64,000 nucleotides of DNA from Sphingomonadaceae bacterium OTU29LAMAA1. Its GTDB lineage: Bacteria > Pseudomonadota > Alphaproteobacteria > Sphingomonadales > Sphingomonadaceae. The position numbers and the translations under genes are program-made. Of the stretch, positions 1 through 9,768 are shown one piece after another (position 1 is the first letter of the stretch; each line of letters begins with the position of its first letter). The notes beneath the pieces were generated by a model. That model made no database searches, had not been told where the DNA came from, and saw only the letters and a list, made by a program, of their open reading frames with translations. Location of the stretch: NCBI GenBank assembly GCA_024072375.1, contig CP099617.1:3541001-3605000 (forward strand), given 5' to 3'.

Positions 1-44
1 ATACGGCCCGACGTTCCCGCTGCGACGAACGGTTCACCGCGTTT

Positions 45-2012
45 TCAGGCCGTTACGGATCGCCGTGTGTAGCGATACAGCGCCGCGACCAATGCTAGGA
101 ACGCGATCGTCCCGCCGATCAGCGCCACCGGTTCGAATCCCGCTGGTGCGATCGCCAGCGGCGCATCGGAATTGGTGACGTAGACGATGATCGCGAAGGC
201 GACTCCCCACAGGCTTTCGCCGACGATCATCCCGGTCGCCGTTAGCACGCCCATGCGTTTGGCGAACTCGACATCCGGCTTGCGCTCCGCCCAGCGGTCG
301 TACAGCGCGCCTATGACTGCGCCGACGACCACCGGCAGCGTCACCGCCATAGGCAGATAGACACCAAGGCCGATGCCGAGCGGCGGCAGGCGCAGCTTTC
401 CGAGGCGGCCCAGCGTTTCGTCCAGCCCGATCACCACCGCGCCGATCAACGCACCATAGCCTATCATCGCCCAGTTGAGGTCGCCGCCTAGCACACCCTT
501 TGCCAGCGCCGAGATCAGCGCCGCCTGCGGAGCAGCGAGCGCATTCGGGCCGGCGCCGGGCGCACCCTGGAACCCCAGCGTGGTCGCGAGCAGTTCGAGC
601 ACCGGTGGCACGACGAGGCTGCCGAAGATGACGCCGAAGATCAGCGCGACCTGCTGCTTCCACGGCGTCGCGCCGACCAACTGCCCGGTCTTGAGGTCCT
701 GCAGGTTGTCGTTCGAGATCGTTGCGACACCAAAAACGATGCCGGTGACGATCAGCGCATAGGCGACGAGGGCCTGTGTCGTATCGGGTCCCGCGCCGCG
801 CCCGAACAGCCCGACCAGCATCAGCGATGCGGCGAGCACAGACAGGATGCCGATCCCGGACACCGGGCTGTTCGACGCACCGATCAGGCCCGCCATATAG
901 CCGCACACTGCCGCGATCACGAGGCCGAGCACGAGCACGAACACGAGCGCGCCGAGGATCAGGACGACCGCCGATCCCTCCAGCGGTCCGCCAGCGATCA
1001 CCGACCACAACAGACCGGCGATCGGGATCAGCGTCAGTAGGCTGATGCTGACGACCACGCCGATCGACAGGTCGCGTTCGCCCAGTTCCAGCACCGCACC
1101 GCCACGCTTGGCGGCGCTTGCGGCGATCGACGATCTGATACCCGCGAGCACCGGCCCGATGATCTTGAGCAGCGTCCAGATCGCCGCGACGCCGATCACG
1201 CCCGCACCGAGGAAGCGCACGTCAGTGCGGAACACGCCCCCCGCCCATGCCTCGATGCCCGTCCCGGCCGCCCCCGGCGACAGGCCGGTAAGGATCGGCA
1301 GCGCGATCCACCAGCCGATGATGACGCCGGTGAACATCGCGAGGCCTACGGACAGGCCGACCAGATGCCCTGCGCCGATCAGCGCGAACGACAGTCCGCC
1401 GGAAATACCAGTCGCGCCGGCGCCGACGCGGAAGAAATGCGCGGCCTCCGCGACGACCAGCTTCGTCTGCGTCAGTACCGCGAAACCGGCGGATACCAGT
1501 GCGTTGACGACGATCAGCCGCAGGCCCTTGCCACTTTCCGCCTCGCCCGCGCGGCTGCCTGCGCCGACCATCAACACCTCTGCGGCGGCGCGGCCTTCGG
1601 GATAGGGAAGGTCGGTGTCCACGACGAGCGCCCGGCGCAGCGGTACGGAGAACATCACACCCAAGATGCCGCCGGTCATCGTGATCCCGGCGGTGAGCAG
1701 ATAGGGGAATCCCTGCCACCAGCCGATCATCACCAGCCCCGGCAGGACGAAGATGATCGCCGCAAGCGTACCCGCCGCAGAGGCGACGGTCTGGACGATG
1801 TTGTTTTCGAGGATCGTCGCCCCCGGCAAGTAGCGCAGGATGGCCATCGAGATCACGGCCGCCGGGATCGACGTCGCGAAGGTCAGTCCGACCTTCAACC
1901 CGAGATAGACGTTCGCCGCGGTAAACAGCAACGTGATAAGCCCGCCCAGCAGGATGCCGCGAACGGTGAGTTCAGCGATGGGACGGGTTGCGACGCCGGG
2001 AGTGGTGGCCAT
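45..2012 (-). CDS. OPT-family oligopeptide/metal-chelate transporter
   Basis: Integral inner-membrane protein of about 655 residues with many hydrophobic segments, matching the OPT/YSL family that takes up oligopeptides or metal chelates. Seen: an N-terminal segment with NVYLGLKVG, a YPEGRAAAEVL stretch near residue 140, SNSPVSGIGI near 385, and a conserved NLQDLKTGQLVGATP stretch near 440. The chosen ATG lies 15 codons inside an in-frame GTG at 2057 that would add a hydrophilic leader; neither has a strong ribosome binding site. It is divergent from the homoserine dehydrogenase gene, with about 135 bases between. Substrate cannot be read from sequence; family assignment is firm. Confidence 0.9.
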   Translation of the reverse strand: MATTPGVATRPIAELTVRGILLGGLITLLFTAANVYLGLKVGLTFATSIPAAVISMAILRYLPGATILENNIVQTVASAAGTLAAIIFVLPGLVMIGWWQGFPYLLTAGITMTGGILGVMFSVPLRRALVVDTDLPYPEGRAAAEVLMVGAGSRAGEAESGKGLRLIVVNALVSAGFAVLTQTKLVVAEAAHFFRVGAGATGISGGLSFALIGAGHLVGLSVGLAMFTGVIIGWWIALPILTGLSPGAAGTGIEAWAGGVFRTDVRFLGAGVIGVAAIWTLLKIIGPVLAGIRSSIAASAAKRGGAVLELGERDLSIGVVVSISLLTLIPIAGLLWSVIAGGPLEGSAVVLILGALVFVLVLGLVIAAVCGYMAGLIGASNSPVSGIGILSVLAASLMLVGLFGRGAGPDTTQALVAYALIVTGIVFGVATISNDNLQDLKTGQLVGATPWKQQVALIFGVIFGSLVVPPVLELLATTLGFQGAPGAGPNALAAPQAALISALAKGVLGGDLNWAMIGYGALIGAVVIGLDETLGRLGKLRLPPLGIGLGVYLPMAVTLPVVVGAVIGALYDRWAERKPDVEFAKRMGVLTATGMIVGESLWGVAFAIIVYVTNSDAPLAIAPAGFEPVALIGGTIAFLALVAALYRYTRRSVTA

Positions 2013-2148
2013 GGGTGCGGAAGGCTCGCTGAGGAAAGATATATCGGGGTTGTGCACGTCGCATACGGATCGGGCAATGGCGATGCCGTACGCGAAACAA
2101 GCTTGCGCCGGCTCGACATCCGGCGTGGCTTTCCGCTAGGCGCCGGCC

Positions 2149-3444
2149 ATGGATACCAATACACCATTGCGCGTCGCGCTGGCGGGGCTCGGCACCGTCG
2201 GCGGCGGCGTTATCCGCCTGCTCGATGCGAACCGCGACCTCATCACGCGCCGGGCCGGTCGTCCGATCGAAGTCGTCGCCGTGTCCGCCCGCGACCGGTC
2301 GAAGGATCGCGGGATCGATCTGACCCGCTTCGCCTGGGTCGACGATACGCGCGAGCTTGCCGGGTATGAGGGTGCGGACGTGGTGGTCGAACTGATCGGC
2401 GGATCGGATGGCCCGGCGCTAACGCTGGCGAGGGCGACGCTGGCGGCGAGCAAGGGTTTCGTCACCGCGAACAAGGCGATGCTGGCGCACCACGGGCTGG
2501 AGCTGGCGCAGGCGGCGGAAGACGCGCGCATGCCGCTGAAGTTCGAGGCGGCGGTCGCCGGTGGCATCCCAGTCATCAAGGGACTGCGCGAAGGGGCTGC
2601 GGCCAATGCGATCGGCCGGGTCTATGGCATCCTCAACGGCACCTGCAATTTCATCCTGTCGAAGATGGAAGCCGAAGGCCGCGACTTCGCCGAGGTGCTC
2701 GCGGAGGCGCAGGCACTGGGCTATGCCGAATCCGACCCGAGCTTCGATATCGACGGCGTCGATGCCGCGCACAAGCTGTCGATCCTTGCCAGCATCGCCT
2801 TCGGCACACGCCCTGCCTTCGGCGATGTCTCGGCGACCGGCGTGCGCCATATCATCGCCGCCGACATCGCCGAGGCGGCGGCGCTGGGCTACAAGGTGCG
2901 GCTGGTCGGCATCGCGGAAGAGGGGCCAGGCGGGCTGTTCCAGCGCGTCCACCCGCATCTGGTGCCGATCGACCATCCGCTGGCGCATGTCACCGGCTCG
3001 CTGAACGCGGTAGTGGCCGAGGGCAATTTCGTCGGCCGGCTGTTCTTCCAGGGCGCCGGTGCCGGTGAAGGACCGACCGCCAGCGCAGTGGTCGCCGATC
3101 TGATCGATATTGCTCGCGGTGAATATGGTCCGCCCTATGCGATGCCGGCAGCGGCGCTGGTAGCCGCGCCCAGAGCGGACAGCGGCGAGCGGCGCGGTCG
3201 CGCGTATCTGCGCTTCACGGTGCAGGACAAGGTCGGCGTGCTGGCCGAGATCGCCGCGGCGATGCGCGATGCAGGCGTGTCGATCGAAAGCCTGATCCAG
3301 CGCGGCGTGACCACCGATGGCAGCGTGATCGTCGCCATCGTGACGCACGAAGGGCCGGAACGCTCGGTCGCGCACGCGCTGGAGAAGCTGCGCGGGTCGC
3401 AGAGCCTGGCGGGCCAGCCGTTATGGATGCACATTCTGGCGTAA
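2149..3444 (+). CDS. hom: homoserine dehydrogenase
   Basis: Reduces aspartate semialdehyde to homoserine, the branch point to threonine and methionine. Seen: Rossmann motif GLGTVG at residues 13-18, NGTCNFILSKM near residue 163, the catalytic-domain stretch EAQALGYAESDPSFDIDGVD near 185-205, and a C-terminal ACT regulatory domain from about residue 352, which suggests feedback control by threonine. The 431 residues are the usual length for the monofunctional bacterial enzyme. It stands alone here, with no thrB or thrC next to it. Confidence 0.96.
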   Translation: MDTNTPLRVALAGLGTVGGGVIRLLDANRDLITRRAGRPIEVVAVSARDRSKDRGIDLTRFAWVDDTRELAGYEGADVVVELIGGSDGPALTLARATLAASKGFVTANKAMLAHHGLELAQAAEDARMPLKFEAAVAGGIPVIKGLREGAAANAIGRVYGILNGTCNFILSKMEAEGRDFAEVLAEAQALGYAESDPSFDIDGVDAAHKLSILASIAFGTRPAFGDVSATGVRHIIAADIAEAAALGYKVRLVGIAEEGPGGLFQRVHPHLVPIDHPLAHVTGSLNAVVAEGNFVGRLFFQGAGAGEGPTASAVVADLIDIARGEYGPPYAMPAAALVAAPRADSGERRGRAYLRFTVQDKVGVLAEIAAAMRDAGVSIESLIQRGVTTDGSVIVAIVTHEGPERSVAHALEKLRGSQSLAGQPLWMHILA

Positions 3445-3571
3445 GGGGGGCTGGCCGGTAATCGTCCGTAGCGCCGGAGTTGCTTCGAGGCTAAATCGCA
3501 GCTGGCGAGAAGCTTGAGCTTCGGGATGACGGACGGAGTGTGACGGAGGGATCGAGTCCTATCCTGCTCTG

Positions 3572-4117
3572 CTAGCGCTTCGCCGCGCCCACTCCATTTT
3601 CGGCGGCAACCGGCGTCGGCACTGCGGCCGCTGGATCGTCCAGTACGATCGGTATGCGGTTGGACTTGTCCACCTTGGCCGCGAACGCGCCCTTCACGCC
3701 TTTCGCCGCGTCGCGAACCAGCGACAGCGGGTTGGTCGCATCGCTGCCTTCGCAACAATCGCTGTTCGGGTTCGCCAGCTTCTGGATCACGCGGACCAGC
3801 ATCGTCGGCGGGCCAAGAATGTTGACGCCCACCTGACATCCGCCTTGCCGCGCGGCGCACGGCGTGGCTTGCAACGCCAGCGCATTGGCTGCCGACAGGT
3901 CGCGATTGGCCCCGCGGCCAGCGGCGGGGCCATCGAAATCGTTCTGGTCCCGCTTCCCGCATACGACGATTTCGCCCGCCTTCTGGCGCGTGGGGCACGA
4001 CATGATCGACCAGCGCTGGCTACCGTCGGCGCGGGTCTCCACGGGTAGGAGCGCCGGCTCCGGCGCCGGGGGGAGCGGCACGGCGGCGGCCTGCAGGGCG
4101 ATGGCGAGCAGGATCAT
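3572..4117 (-). CDS. small exported protein with VCGKR motif
   Basis: Unrecognised 181-residue protein. A short hydrophobic N-terminus (MILLAIALQAAAVPLP) suggests export. The mature part has six cysteines: one in MSCPTRQK, one in EIVVCGKR, then ATPCAARQGGCQVG and a DCCEG pair, consistent with disulfides in the periplasm. The start codon overlaps the stop of the upstream gene (4114-4461) by ATGA, so the two are translationally coupled. Both carry a similar (D/E)I(T/V)VCG(R/K)R signature, which argues they are related and work in the same compartment. Function unknown. Confidence 0.72.
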   Translation of the reverse strand: MILLAIALQAAAVPLPPAPEPALLPVETRADGSQRWSIMSCPTRQKAGEIVVCGKRDQNDFDGPAAGRGANRDLSAANALALQATPCAARQGGCQVGVNILGPPTMLVRVIQKLANPNSDCCEGSDATNPLSLVRDAAKGVKGAFAAKVDKSNRIPIVLDDPAAAVPTPVAAENGVGAAKR

Positions 4118-4461
4118 GGTGCGAGCGGTCGCGCCGTCGCGCCGGTCAGGCCGGACCTGCTGCTGACCGTCACGCCCGTCATGCCGCCATGGACGAGGAA
4201 GGGGCTGAGCTCCTTCACCGGATTGGTGCGGGCAAGCAGCCGGTCGCGCTCCACCGGCACGGGTTCGCGTCGCGGATCGCCCGGGTCATGCACGACGAGC
4301 GGGACGCGAAAGCGGTCGGCCCGGCGTCGGCCGCAAACGGTGATGTCGGTCGCATCGGGATTGGCCTGACACCGTTCGCCGCCGATCACCGCACGCGATC
4401 TAGCGAGCAGCTCCCCGGCGTCCTCCGGCGCGAGCATCATCAATAACGCGAGTGCAATCAT
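4114..4461 (-). CDS. small exported protein with VCGRRR motif
   Basis: Unrecognised protein of 115 residues starting MIALALLMMLAPEDAG, a short secretion-type leader. Two cysteines are visible, one in GGERCQANP and one in DITVCGRRR; the spacing resembles that in the downstream coupled gene. The rest is polar and Arg/Pro-rich (FRVPLVVHDPGDPRREP). An upstream in-frame ATG at 4476 would add only five residues before the leader; the internal ATG gives a better signal sequence. First gene of a two-gene operon with the 181-residue protein. Function unknown. Confidence 0.65.
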   Translation of the reverse strand: MIALALLMMLAPEDAGELLARSRAVIGGERCQANPDATDITVCGRRRADRFRVPLVVHDPGDPRREPVPVERDRLLARTNPVKELSPFLVHGGMTGVTVSSRSGLTGATARPLAP

Positions 4462-4518
4462 GGGGCCGGACTCCAACGGCCTGCGATGCCGTCAGTGTCT
4501 GCCGGAACACCGCGAAGA

Positions 4519-4950
4519 TCAAGCAGCGATCGGCGCGACCCCCAGCCGGGGAATATCGATCGCGGGACATCGGTCCATTACCACTTGCAAGCCCGCCGCT
4601 TCCGCGCGGGCGGCAGCGGCCTGATCGATCACGCCCAATTGCATCCACACCGCTTTGGCACCGATCGCGATCGCCTGATCGACCACCTCGCCCGCCGCAT
4701 CCGAGCGGCGGAAGATGTCGACGATGTCGATCGCATCGCCGAGCTGGTCGAGGTCGCGAAAGACGAATTCGCCATGAACGTGTTCGCCGGTGATCTGCGG
4801 ATTGACCGGGATGACGCGATAGCCGTGCCGCTGGAGCGTCGCCATCACCCCATATGAGGGGCGGTCGGGCCGGTCGGATGCGCCGACGAGCGCGATCGTG
4901 CGTGCGCCCTCCAGCAGCGCCTTGATATCGGCATCGTCGGTCAGCGGCAT
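4519..4950 (-). CDS. CoA-binding protein (YccU-like)
   Basis: A 143-residue single-domain protein of the CoA-binding Rossmann family, the fold found at the N-terminus of succinyl-CoA synthetase alpha subunits. Seen: TIALVGASDRPDRPSYGVM near residues 16-34 (nucleotide-binding turn) and YRVIPVNPQ just after. The reading frame is open upstream, but the ATG at 4950 places the family start MPLTDDADIK correctly and follows the mrp stop by ten bases, so the two are probably cotranscribed. Biochemical role of these stand-alone proteins is unclear. Confidence 0.88.
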   Translation of the reverse strand: MPLTDDADIKALLEGARTIALVGASDRPDRPSYGVMATLQRHGYRVIPVNPQITGEHVHGEFVFRDLDQLGDAIDIVDIFRRSDAAGEVVDQAIAIGAKAVWMQLGVIDQAAAARAEAAGLQVVMDRCPAIDIPRLGVAPIAA

Positions 4951-4960
4951 ATCCGTCTCC

Positions 4961-5914
4961 TCAATGCCGGGACAGCCAGTCGTCGACCTGCCCGGCGATG
5001 GAATGGAACGCCGCGCCATCCGCGCCGTTCCCCGCCGCCGGCGGCTGACCGGCATCCGACGCGGTGCGAATGCCGATCGCCAGCGGCACGCGGCCGAGGA
5101 ACGGCAGGCCGAGCCGCGCGGCCGTCGCCTCCGCCCCGCCGGTGCCGAACGGGTCCGACACTTCACCGCAGTGCGGACAGACATAGCCGGCCATGTTCTC
5201 GACCAGCCCGATCACCGGAATACCGGCCTTGTCGAACAGATCGATCGCACGGGTGGCATCGATCAGCGCGAGGTCCTGTGGCGTCGAGACGATGACGGCG
5301 CCTGTCGGCTTGTGCTTCTGGATCATCGTCAGCTGCACGTCGCCGGTGCCGGGCGGCAGGTCGAGCACCAGCGTGTCGGTCGCACCCCAGTCCGCCTCGA
5401 CCAGCTGGGTCAACGCCCCCGCCACCATCGGCCCGCGCCATGCCAGTGCCCGGCCGGGTTCGACCAGCTGGCCCATCGACAGCATCGGCACACCATAGGG
5501 CGTCGGCACCGGATCGAGCACCTTGTCCTTCGCGGTCGGACGCTGGTCCTCCGCCGCCATCAGCCGGGGCTGCGACGGCCCGTAGATGTCGGCATCGACC
5601 AGCCCCACCCGTCGCCCGCGTGCCTTCAACGCGATGGCGAGATTGGCAGCGAGGGTCGACTTGCCGACGCCGCCCTTGCCGCTGGCGACCGCGATCAGCC
5701 GACGGGCGACGCGTTCGGCGGTGACCACGACCCGGACCTCGCCGGACCAGCCCTGCGCCGCGGCGGCGCGCACCGCCGCTTCCAGCGCATCGCGCTCGCG
5801 CCCCGACAGGCCGGTTGCGTCCAGCACGATGCCGGCGCGCGCCCCCTCGAACCGCAAGGTGGCGCGGGCCCCGGCGGCGGCGCGGACGGCCGCGATCGTT
5901 ACGTCTTGTGTCAT
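4961..5914 (-). CDS. apbC: Mrp/ApbC-type iron-sulfur carrier ATPase
   Basis: P-loop ATPase of the Mrp/NBP35 family, which carries Fe-S clusters to apoproteins in the cytoplasm. Seen: deviant Walker A GKGGVGKST at residues 79-87, DADIYGPSQP shortly after, and CPHCG near residue 240, the Cys-x-x-Cys pair that bridges a cluster between two subunits. The first roughly 75 residues are shorter and less conserved than the usual DUF59/MIP18 N-terminal domain. Divergent from hflK with about 70 bases between, and followed by a CoA-binding protein gene. Confidence 0.93.
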   Translation of the reverse strand: MTQDVTIAAVRAAAGARATLRFEGARAGIVLDATGLSGRERDALEAAVRAAAAQGWSGEVRVVVTAERVARRLIAVASGKGGVGKSTLAANLAIALKARGRRVGLVDADIYGPSQPRLMAAEDQRPTAKDKVLDPVPTPYGVPMLSMGQLVEPGRALAWRGPMVAGALTQLVEADWGATDTLVLDLPPGTGDVQLTMIQKHKPTGAVIVSTPQDLALIDATRAIDLFDKAGIPVIGLVENMAGYVCPHCGEVSDPFGTGGAEATAARLGLPFLGRVPLAIGIRTASDAGQPPAAGNGADGAAFHSIAGQVDDWLSRH

Positions 5915-5984
5915 GCGGGGTCAGATAGGCGTGGGTCGGCGGCTTGCCACTGTTTTTCCGCGAACGCCTTCTTATAAGGGTAGC

Positions 5985-7103
5985 ATGACGATCCTGCCGG
6001 GCCGCAAAGGGCGCCCTCCCATTCTCGCCGCCGAAACGCCGAAGGGTCCCTGGGGCCAGGGTGACGATCCCGATGGTAGCGGTCCGCGCAACCCGTGGTC
6101 GCTACCGCCCGGTGCCCGCAAGCCGGGCGCGAAGCCGACCGCGCTCGACGATTTTCTGAAGAAGGCGCGCGGCGGCGGCAACGGCGGGGGTGGCGGTGGC
6201 TTCAACGGCCTGCCCGGTGCCCCGAATGCGCGGGCGCTGTGGTTGATCGGGGCGGGGATCATCCTGCTGGTCTGGGTGCTCTACACCTCGATCCATCCGA
6301 TCGCCCCGCAGGAGCGTGGCGTGGTGACCTATCTCGGCCGCTACTCCGGCACGCTCGATCCCGGCATCGCGATGACGATGCCCGCACCGATCGCCAATGT
6401 CGTCAAGGTCGACGTTCAGAACATCCGCATCGAGAATTTTCCGGAAAGCGGCTCCGAGAACCTGATGTTGACGAGCGACCAGAACATCATCGACCTCGCC
6501 TATGCGGTGCGATGGAAGATATCGAGCCCGCAGAACTACGTGTTCCAGATCGACAAACCGCGAGATACCGTACGCGCGACCGCCGAAAGCGTGATGCGCG
6601 AGGTCGTTGCTAACGTCAGCCTCGATTCCGCCCTCGGGCCGGGCCGCGCGACGATCGAGAACCAGGTGCAGGAGCGGATGCAGAAGGTGCTGGACGATTA
6701 CAGGTCCGGCATCGTCGTCGTGGGCGTCGGCATCAAGCAGGCTGATCCACCCGCACGCGTCAACGATGCCTTCAAGGACGTTACCGCCGCGCAGCAAGAC
6801 GCGCAGGGGGCGCGCAATCAGGCGCAATCCTACGCCAAGCAGGTGATCGCCCGCGCCGAAGGCGAGGCGTCGCAGTTCGACAAGGTGTACGAGCAGTACC
6901 GGCTTGCACCCGAAGTGACCCGCCGCCGCATGTATTACGAGACCATGGAGGCCGTGCTGGCCAAGTCCGACAAGACGATCGTCGAGCCGAGCGGCGTCGT
7001 GCCGTACCTGCCGATGGGGAATGCGCGGCGGCTGCCGGACGCTGCACCTGCCGAACCGGCGCAACCCGCCCAGCCCGTGGCGACGACGGGAGGCAGCCAG
7101 TGA
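5985..7103 (+). CDS. hflK: FtsH-protease modulator subunit HflK
   Basis: Membrane-anchored SPFH/band-7 protein of 372 residues that with HflC forms a large complex around the FtsH protease and modulates membrane-protein turnover. Seen: Gly/Pro-rich cytoplasmic N-terminus, one membrane segment near residues 80-98 (LWLIGAGIILLVWVLY), then IAPQERGVVTYLGRY opening the SPFH domain, and a charged Ala/Gln-rich helix after it. The ATG follows AAGGG by five bases. The frame is open far upstream but has no other good start. Its TGA overlaps the GTG of hflC. Confidence 0.95.
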   Translation: MTILPGRKGRPPILAAETPKGPWGQGDDPDGSGPRNPWSLPPGARKPGAKPTALDDFLKKARGGGNGGGGGGFNGLPGAPNARALWLIGAGIILLVWVLYTSIHPIAPQERGVVTYLGRYSGTLDPGIAMTMPAPIANVVKVDVQNIRIENFPESGSENLMLTSDQNIIDLAYAVRWKISSPQNYVFQIDKPRDTVRATAESVMREVVANVSLDSALGPGRATIENQVQERMQKVLDDYRSGIVVVGVGIKQADPPARVNDAFKDVTAAQQDAQGARNQAQSYAKQVIARAEGEASQFDKVYEQYRLAPEVTRRRMYYETMEAVLAKSDKTIVEPSGVVPYLPMGNARRLPDAAPAEPAQPAQPVATTGGSQ

Positions 7104-7975
7104 ACGGTCTGTGGCGCCACCCGATCGCGCTCGGCCTCGGCGCGTTGATCTTCGTCATCCTGCTCGCGGCGACGGTAACCATCGTGCCGGAAACGCAGCA
7201 GGCCGTAATCCTGCGATTCGAACAGCCCGTGCGTACCGTGAACGCGTGGAAGCAGGGTGAGCAGTTTGGTCGCACCGGTGCGGGCCCGATCCTGCGCATT
7301 CCGTTCATCGACCGGCTGGTCTGGCTCAACAAGCGCGTGCTGGACGTCGATTACGACAACCAGCAGGTGCTGTCGTCCGACCAGCTGCGGTTGGAGGTCG
7401 ACGCCTATGCGCGCTTCCGCATCATCGATCCGTTGAAGGCTGTGAACGCCACCGGCAGCACGTCGCAGACGGAGACCGCGATCACAGAGGCGCTGCGCCC
7501 GCTGCTCGGCAGCTCGATCCGCAACGAGCTGGGCAACCAGCCGTTCGCGACCTTGCTCAGCCCCGAGCGGGACGAGGTGATGGATAATATCCAGGTCCGC
7601 ATGCAGCGGCTTGCCAGCCAATATGGCGTGCAGATCGTCGACGTGCGGATCAAGCATGCCGACCTGCCGGACGGCAGCCCGCTTGATCGTGCGCTCGCCC
7701 GGATGGCGACCGCGCGGCAGCAGCAGGCGACGACAATTCGAGCGGAGGGCCAGAAGGAAGCACAGATCATCCGCGGCGAAGCCGATGCGCGATCGGCGCA
7801 GATCTATGCGCAAAGTTTCACCAAGGATGCCGACTTCTACGACTTCTATCGTGCGATGCAGTCCTATCGCCACACCTTCGGTGCGGACGGCGGGCCGGCA
7901 CCTAGCGGCTCGACGTCGATCATATTGTCACCCGGAAACAGTTACCTGCGCGAGTTCGAAGGGCGGGGGCGTTGA
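7100..7975 (+). CDS. hflC: FtsH-protease modulator subunit HflC
   Basis: Partner of HflK in the periplasmic-facing SPFH complex. Seen: single N-terminal membrane segment (ALIFVILLAATVTIV), VPETQQAVILRFEQP opening the SPFH domain, and a long charged helix with AEGQKEAQIIRGEADA near residues 215-232. The GTG start overlaps the hflK stop as GTGA, so translation is coupled and the two subunits are probably made in fixed ratio. 291 residues is the normal length. Confidence 0.95.
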   Translation: MNGLWRHPIALGLGALIFVILLAATVTIVPETQQAVILRFEQPVRTVNAWKQGEQFGRTGAGPILRIPFIDRLVWLNKRVLDVDYDNQQVLSSDQLRLEVDAYARFRIIDPLKAVNATGSTSQTETAITEALRPLLGSSIRNELGNQPFATLLSPERDEVMDNIQVRMQRLASQYGVQIVDVRIKHADLPDGSPLDRALARMATARQQQATTIRAEGQKEAQIIRGEADARSAQIYAQSFTKDADFYDFYRAMQSYRHTFGADGGPAPSGSTSIILSPGNSYLREFEGRGR

Positions 7976-8090
7976 TCGGCAACGGTTGACACCCCAACTT
8001 GCCGGGTGATGAACATTCAAGCGGCGTTCAGGCGTTTCGGTCCAATAAGGCACCAAATCTGAACGACCCCAACGAGAGGAATCTCCCCTA

Positions 8091-9653
8091 GTGCGTTACG
8101 CCTACGCGATCACCAGTGCGCTACTCCTCGGCGGCGCGACCGCCACGCTGGCCCTCCAGCCGAGCAACGCCCAGCAGGCGCAGAACGAACCGGGCGCGAT
8201 CCAGGCATCCGTGCCCCGCGCCGGTGCGCCGATGAGCTTCGCCGACATGGTGCAGAAGCTGCAGCCGGCCGTGGTCAACATCTCGACCAAGCAGACCATT
8301 GTCCAGCAGCAGCCCGCCAACCCGTTCTCGGGCACGCCATTCGGCGAATTGTTCGGCGGCATGGGCGGCGGGCAGGGCGGTGCGCCGGTGAAGCGCGAAG
8401 GCGCCTCGCTCGGGTCGGGCTTCCTGATCTCGCCGGATGGCTATGTCGTCACCAACGCGCACGTCATCAGCCCCGGCGCACGCGGCGCGACCGTCAACTC
8501 GATCACGGTAACGCTGTCGAACAACAAGGAATATACCGCCAAGGTCATCGGGCAGGACACCGATTCCGATCTTGCGCTGCTGAAAATCGACGCAGCCGGT
8601 CTGCCCTATGTGAAGTGGGGCGATTCCGCACAATCGCGTGTAGGCGACTGGGTGGTCGCGATCGGCGAGCCGTTCGGTCTGGGCGGCACCGTGACCGCCG
8701 GCATCATCTCGGCGATCAATCGCGTCACGGGTCAGGGCGGGGCGTACGACCGCTTTATCCAGACCGATGCTTCGATCAATCAGGGCAACTCCGGTGGCCC
8801 GATGTTCGACCTCAACGGCAACGTGATCGGCGTCAACAGCCAGATCTTCAGCCAGTCGGGCGGCAATATCGGCATCGGCTTCGCCATTCCGGCCGCCGTC
8901 GCCAAGCCGATCATCGAGACGTTCCGCACCGGCGGCAAGATCAGCCGCGGCTATATCGGCGTGACGATCGGCGGCGGCGTCGACGACGATGCGGCGGCGG
9001 CGCTCGGCATTCCCAAGAATTCGGGCGAGCTGATCGCACGCGTCGAGCCGGGCGGGCCGTCCGCAAGGGCCGGTTTGCGTCCCGGCGATGTCGTGACGAA
9101 GATCGACGGCAAGCAGGTCAGCAAGGACCAGTCGCTGACCTACCTCGTGTCCAACCTCAAGCCGGGCACGACCGCGCGGTTCGAGGTTCTGCGCGGTGGC
9201 CAGCCAACAACCGTCAACATCGCGGTGGCCACACGTCCGTCGACGGAACAGTTGCAGGCGCAGATTCAGGGTCAGGACGACAGCGGCGGATTCGGTCCCA
9301 ATGCCGGCCCGGGTGGCGACGATGGCGACGACGATACGCAGTCGGTGCCGCAGTCGAGCACGGCACCGCTGGGCCTTACCGTCCAGCCGCTGACGCCGGG
9401 CATCGCGCGTGCGATCGGGGTAGACAGCGCGGTTCAGGGCGTCGTGATCGCGACGGTCGATCCGTCGAGCGACGCGGCGGGCAAGCTGAAGCGTGCCGAC
9501 GTGATCACGGCCGTCAACGGCACACCCGTTCGCACCGCCGCGGACTATGCGCGCCTTGTTGCGCAGGCGAAGGCGGCGGGTCGCCCGCAGGTGCTGCTGC
9601 TGATCCAGCGTGGCCGCGGCAACCCCGCGTTCCTGCCGGTCAAGATCAAGTAA
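8091..9653 (+). CDS. degP: periplasmic serine protease Do (DegP/HtrA)
   Basis: Periplasmic protease and chaperone for misfolded envelope proteins. Seen: signal peptide at residues 1-28, trypsin-like domain with catalytic His124 (VVTNAHVI), Asp160 ([10 protein letters not shown]) and Ser234 (QGNSGGP), then two PDZ domains, the first from about residue 285 and the second from about 420, separated by an Asp/Gly-rich linker. 520 residues is typical. Starts with GTG; the preceding CTCCCCTA gives no strong ribosome binding site, while GAGAGGAAT lies a little further upstream. Sits 115 bases after hflC, the usual envelope quality-control grouping, and ends in a strong terminator. Confidence 0.96.
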   Translation: MRYAYAITSALLLGGATATLALQPSNAQQAQNEPGAIQASVPRAGAPMSFADMVQKLQPAVVNISTKQTIVQQQPANPFSGTPFGELFGGMGGGQGGAPVKREGASLGSGFLISPDGYVVTNAHVISPGARGATVNSITVTLSNNKEYTAKVIGQDTDSDLALLKIDAAGLPYVKWGDSAQSRVGDWVVAIGEPFGLGGTVTAGIISAINRVTGQGGAYDRFIQTDASINQGNSGGPMFDLNGNVIGVNSQIFSQSGGNIGIGFAIPAAVAKPIIETFRTGGKISRGYIGVTIGGGVDDDAAAALGIPKNSGELIARVEPGGPSARAGLRPGDVVTKIDGKQVSKDQSLTYLVSNLKPGTTARFEVLRGGQPTTVNIAVATRPSTEQLQAQIQGQDDSGGFGPNAGPGGDDGDDDTQSVPQSSTAPLGLTVQPLTPGIARAIGVDSAVQGVVIATVDPSSDAAGKLKRADVITAVNGTPVRTAADYARLVAQAKAAGRPQVLLLIQRGRGNPAFLPVKIK

Positions 9654-9684
9654 GCCACGCGTCCCTACGGACCGTGACTGGCGA

Positions 9685-9722
9685 GGGCCGTCGCTCCTGT
9701 GGAGCGGCGGCCTTTCCTTTTC
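9685..9722 (+). terminator. rho-independent terminator after degP
   Basis: GGCCGTCGCTCC pairs with GGAGCGGCGGCC around a short loop and is followed by TTTCCTTTT. It lies 32 bases after the degP stop and closes the hflK-hflC-degP unit. Confidence 0.85.
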
Positions 9723-9768
9723 CGGGCCTCGCGCGCTACGCTTCTGCTCGCGTAGCGTAGGAGCGAAC

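Noticed and set aside
125..150. GGTTCGAATCCC string resembling a tRNA T-loop
   Set aside because: It lies within the OPT transporter frame (coding for AGFEPV), and there is no acceptor stem, anticodon loop or D-loop around it.
8012..8050. EcfG or other ECF-type promoter before degP
   Set aside because: TGAAC and CGTT are present but 18 bases apart, and the first base of the -35 also differs; too weak to report as a site.
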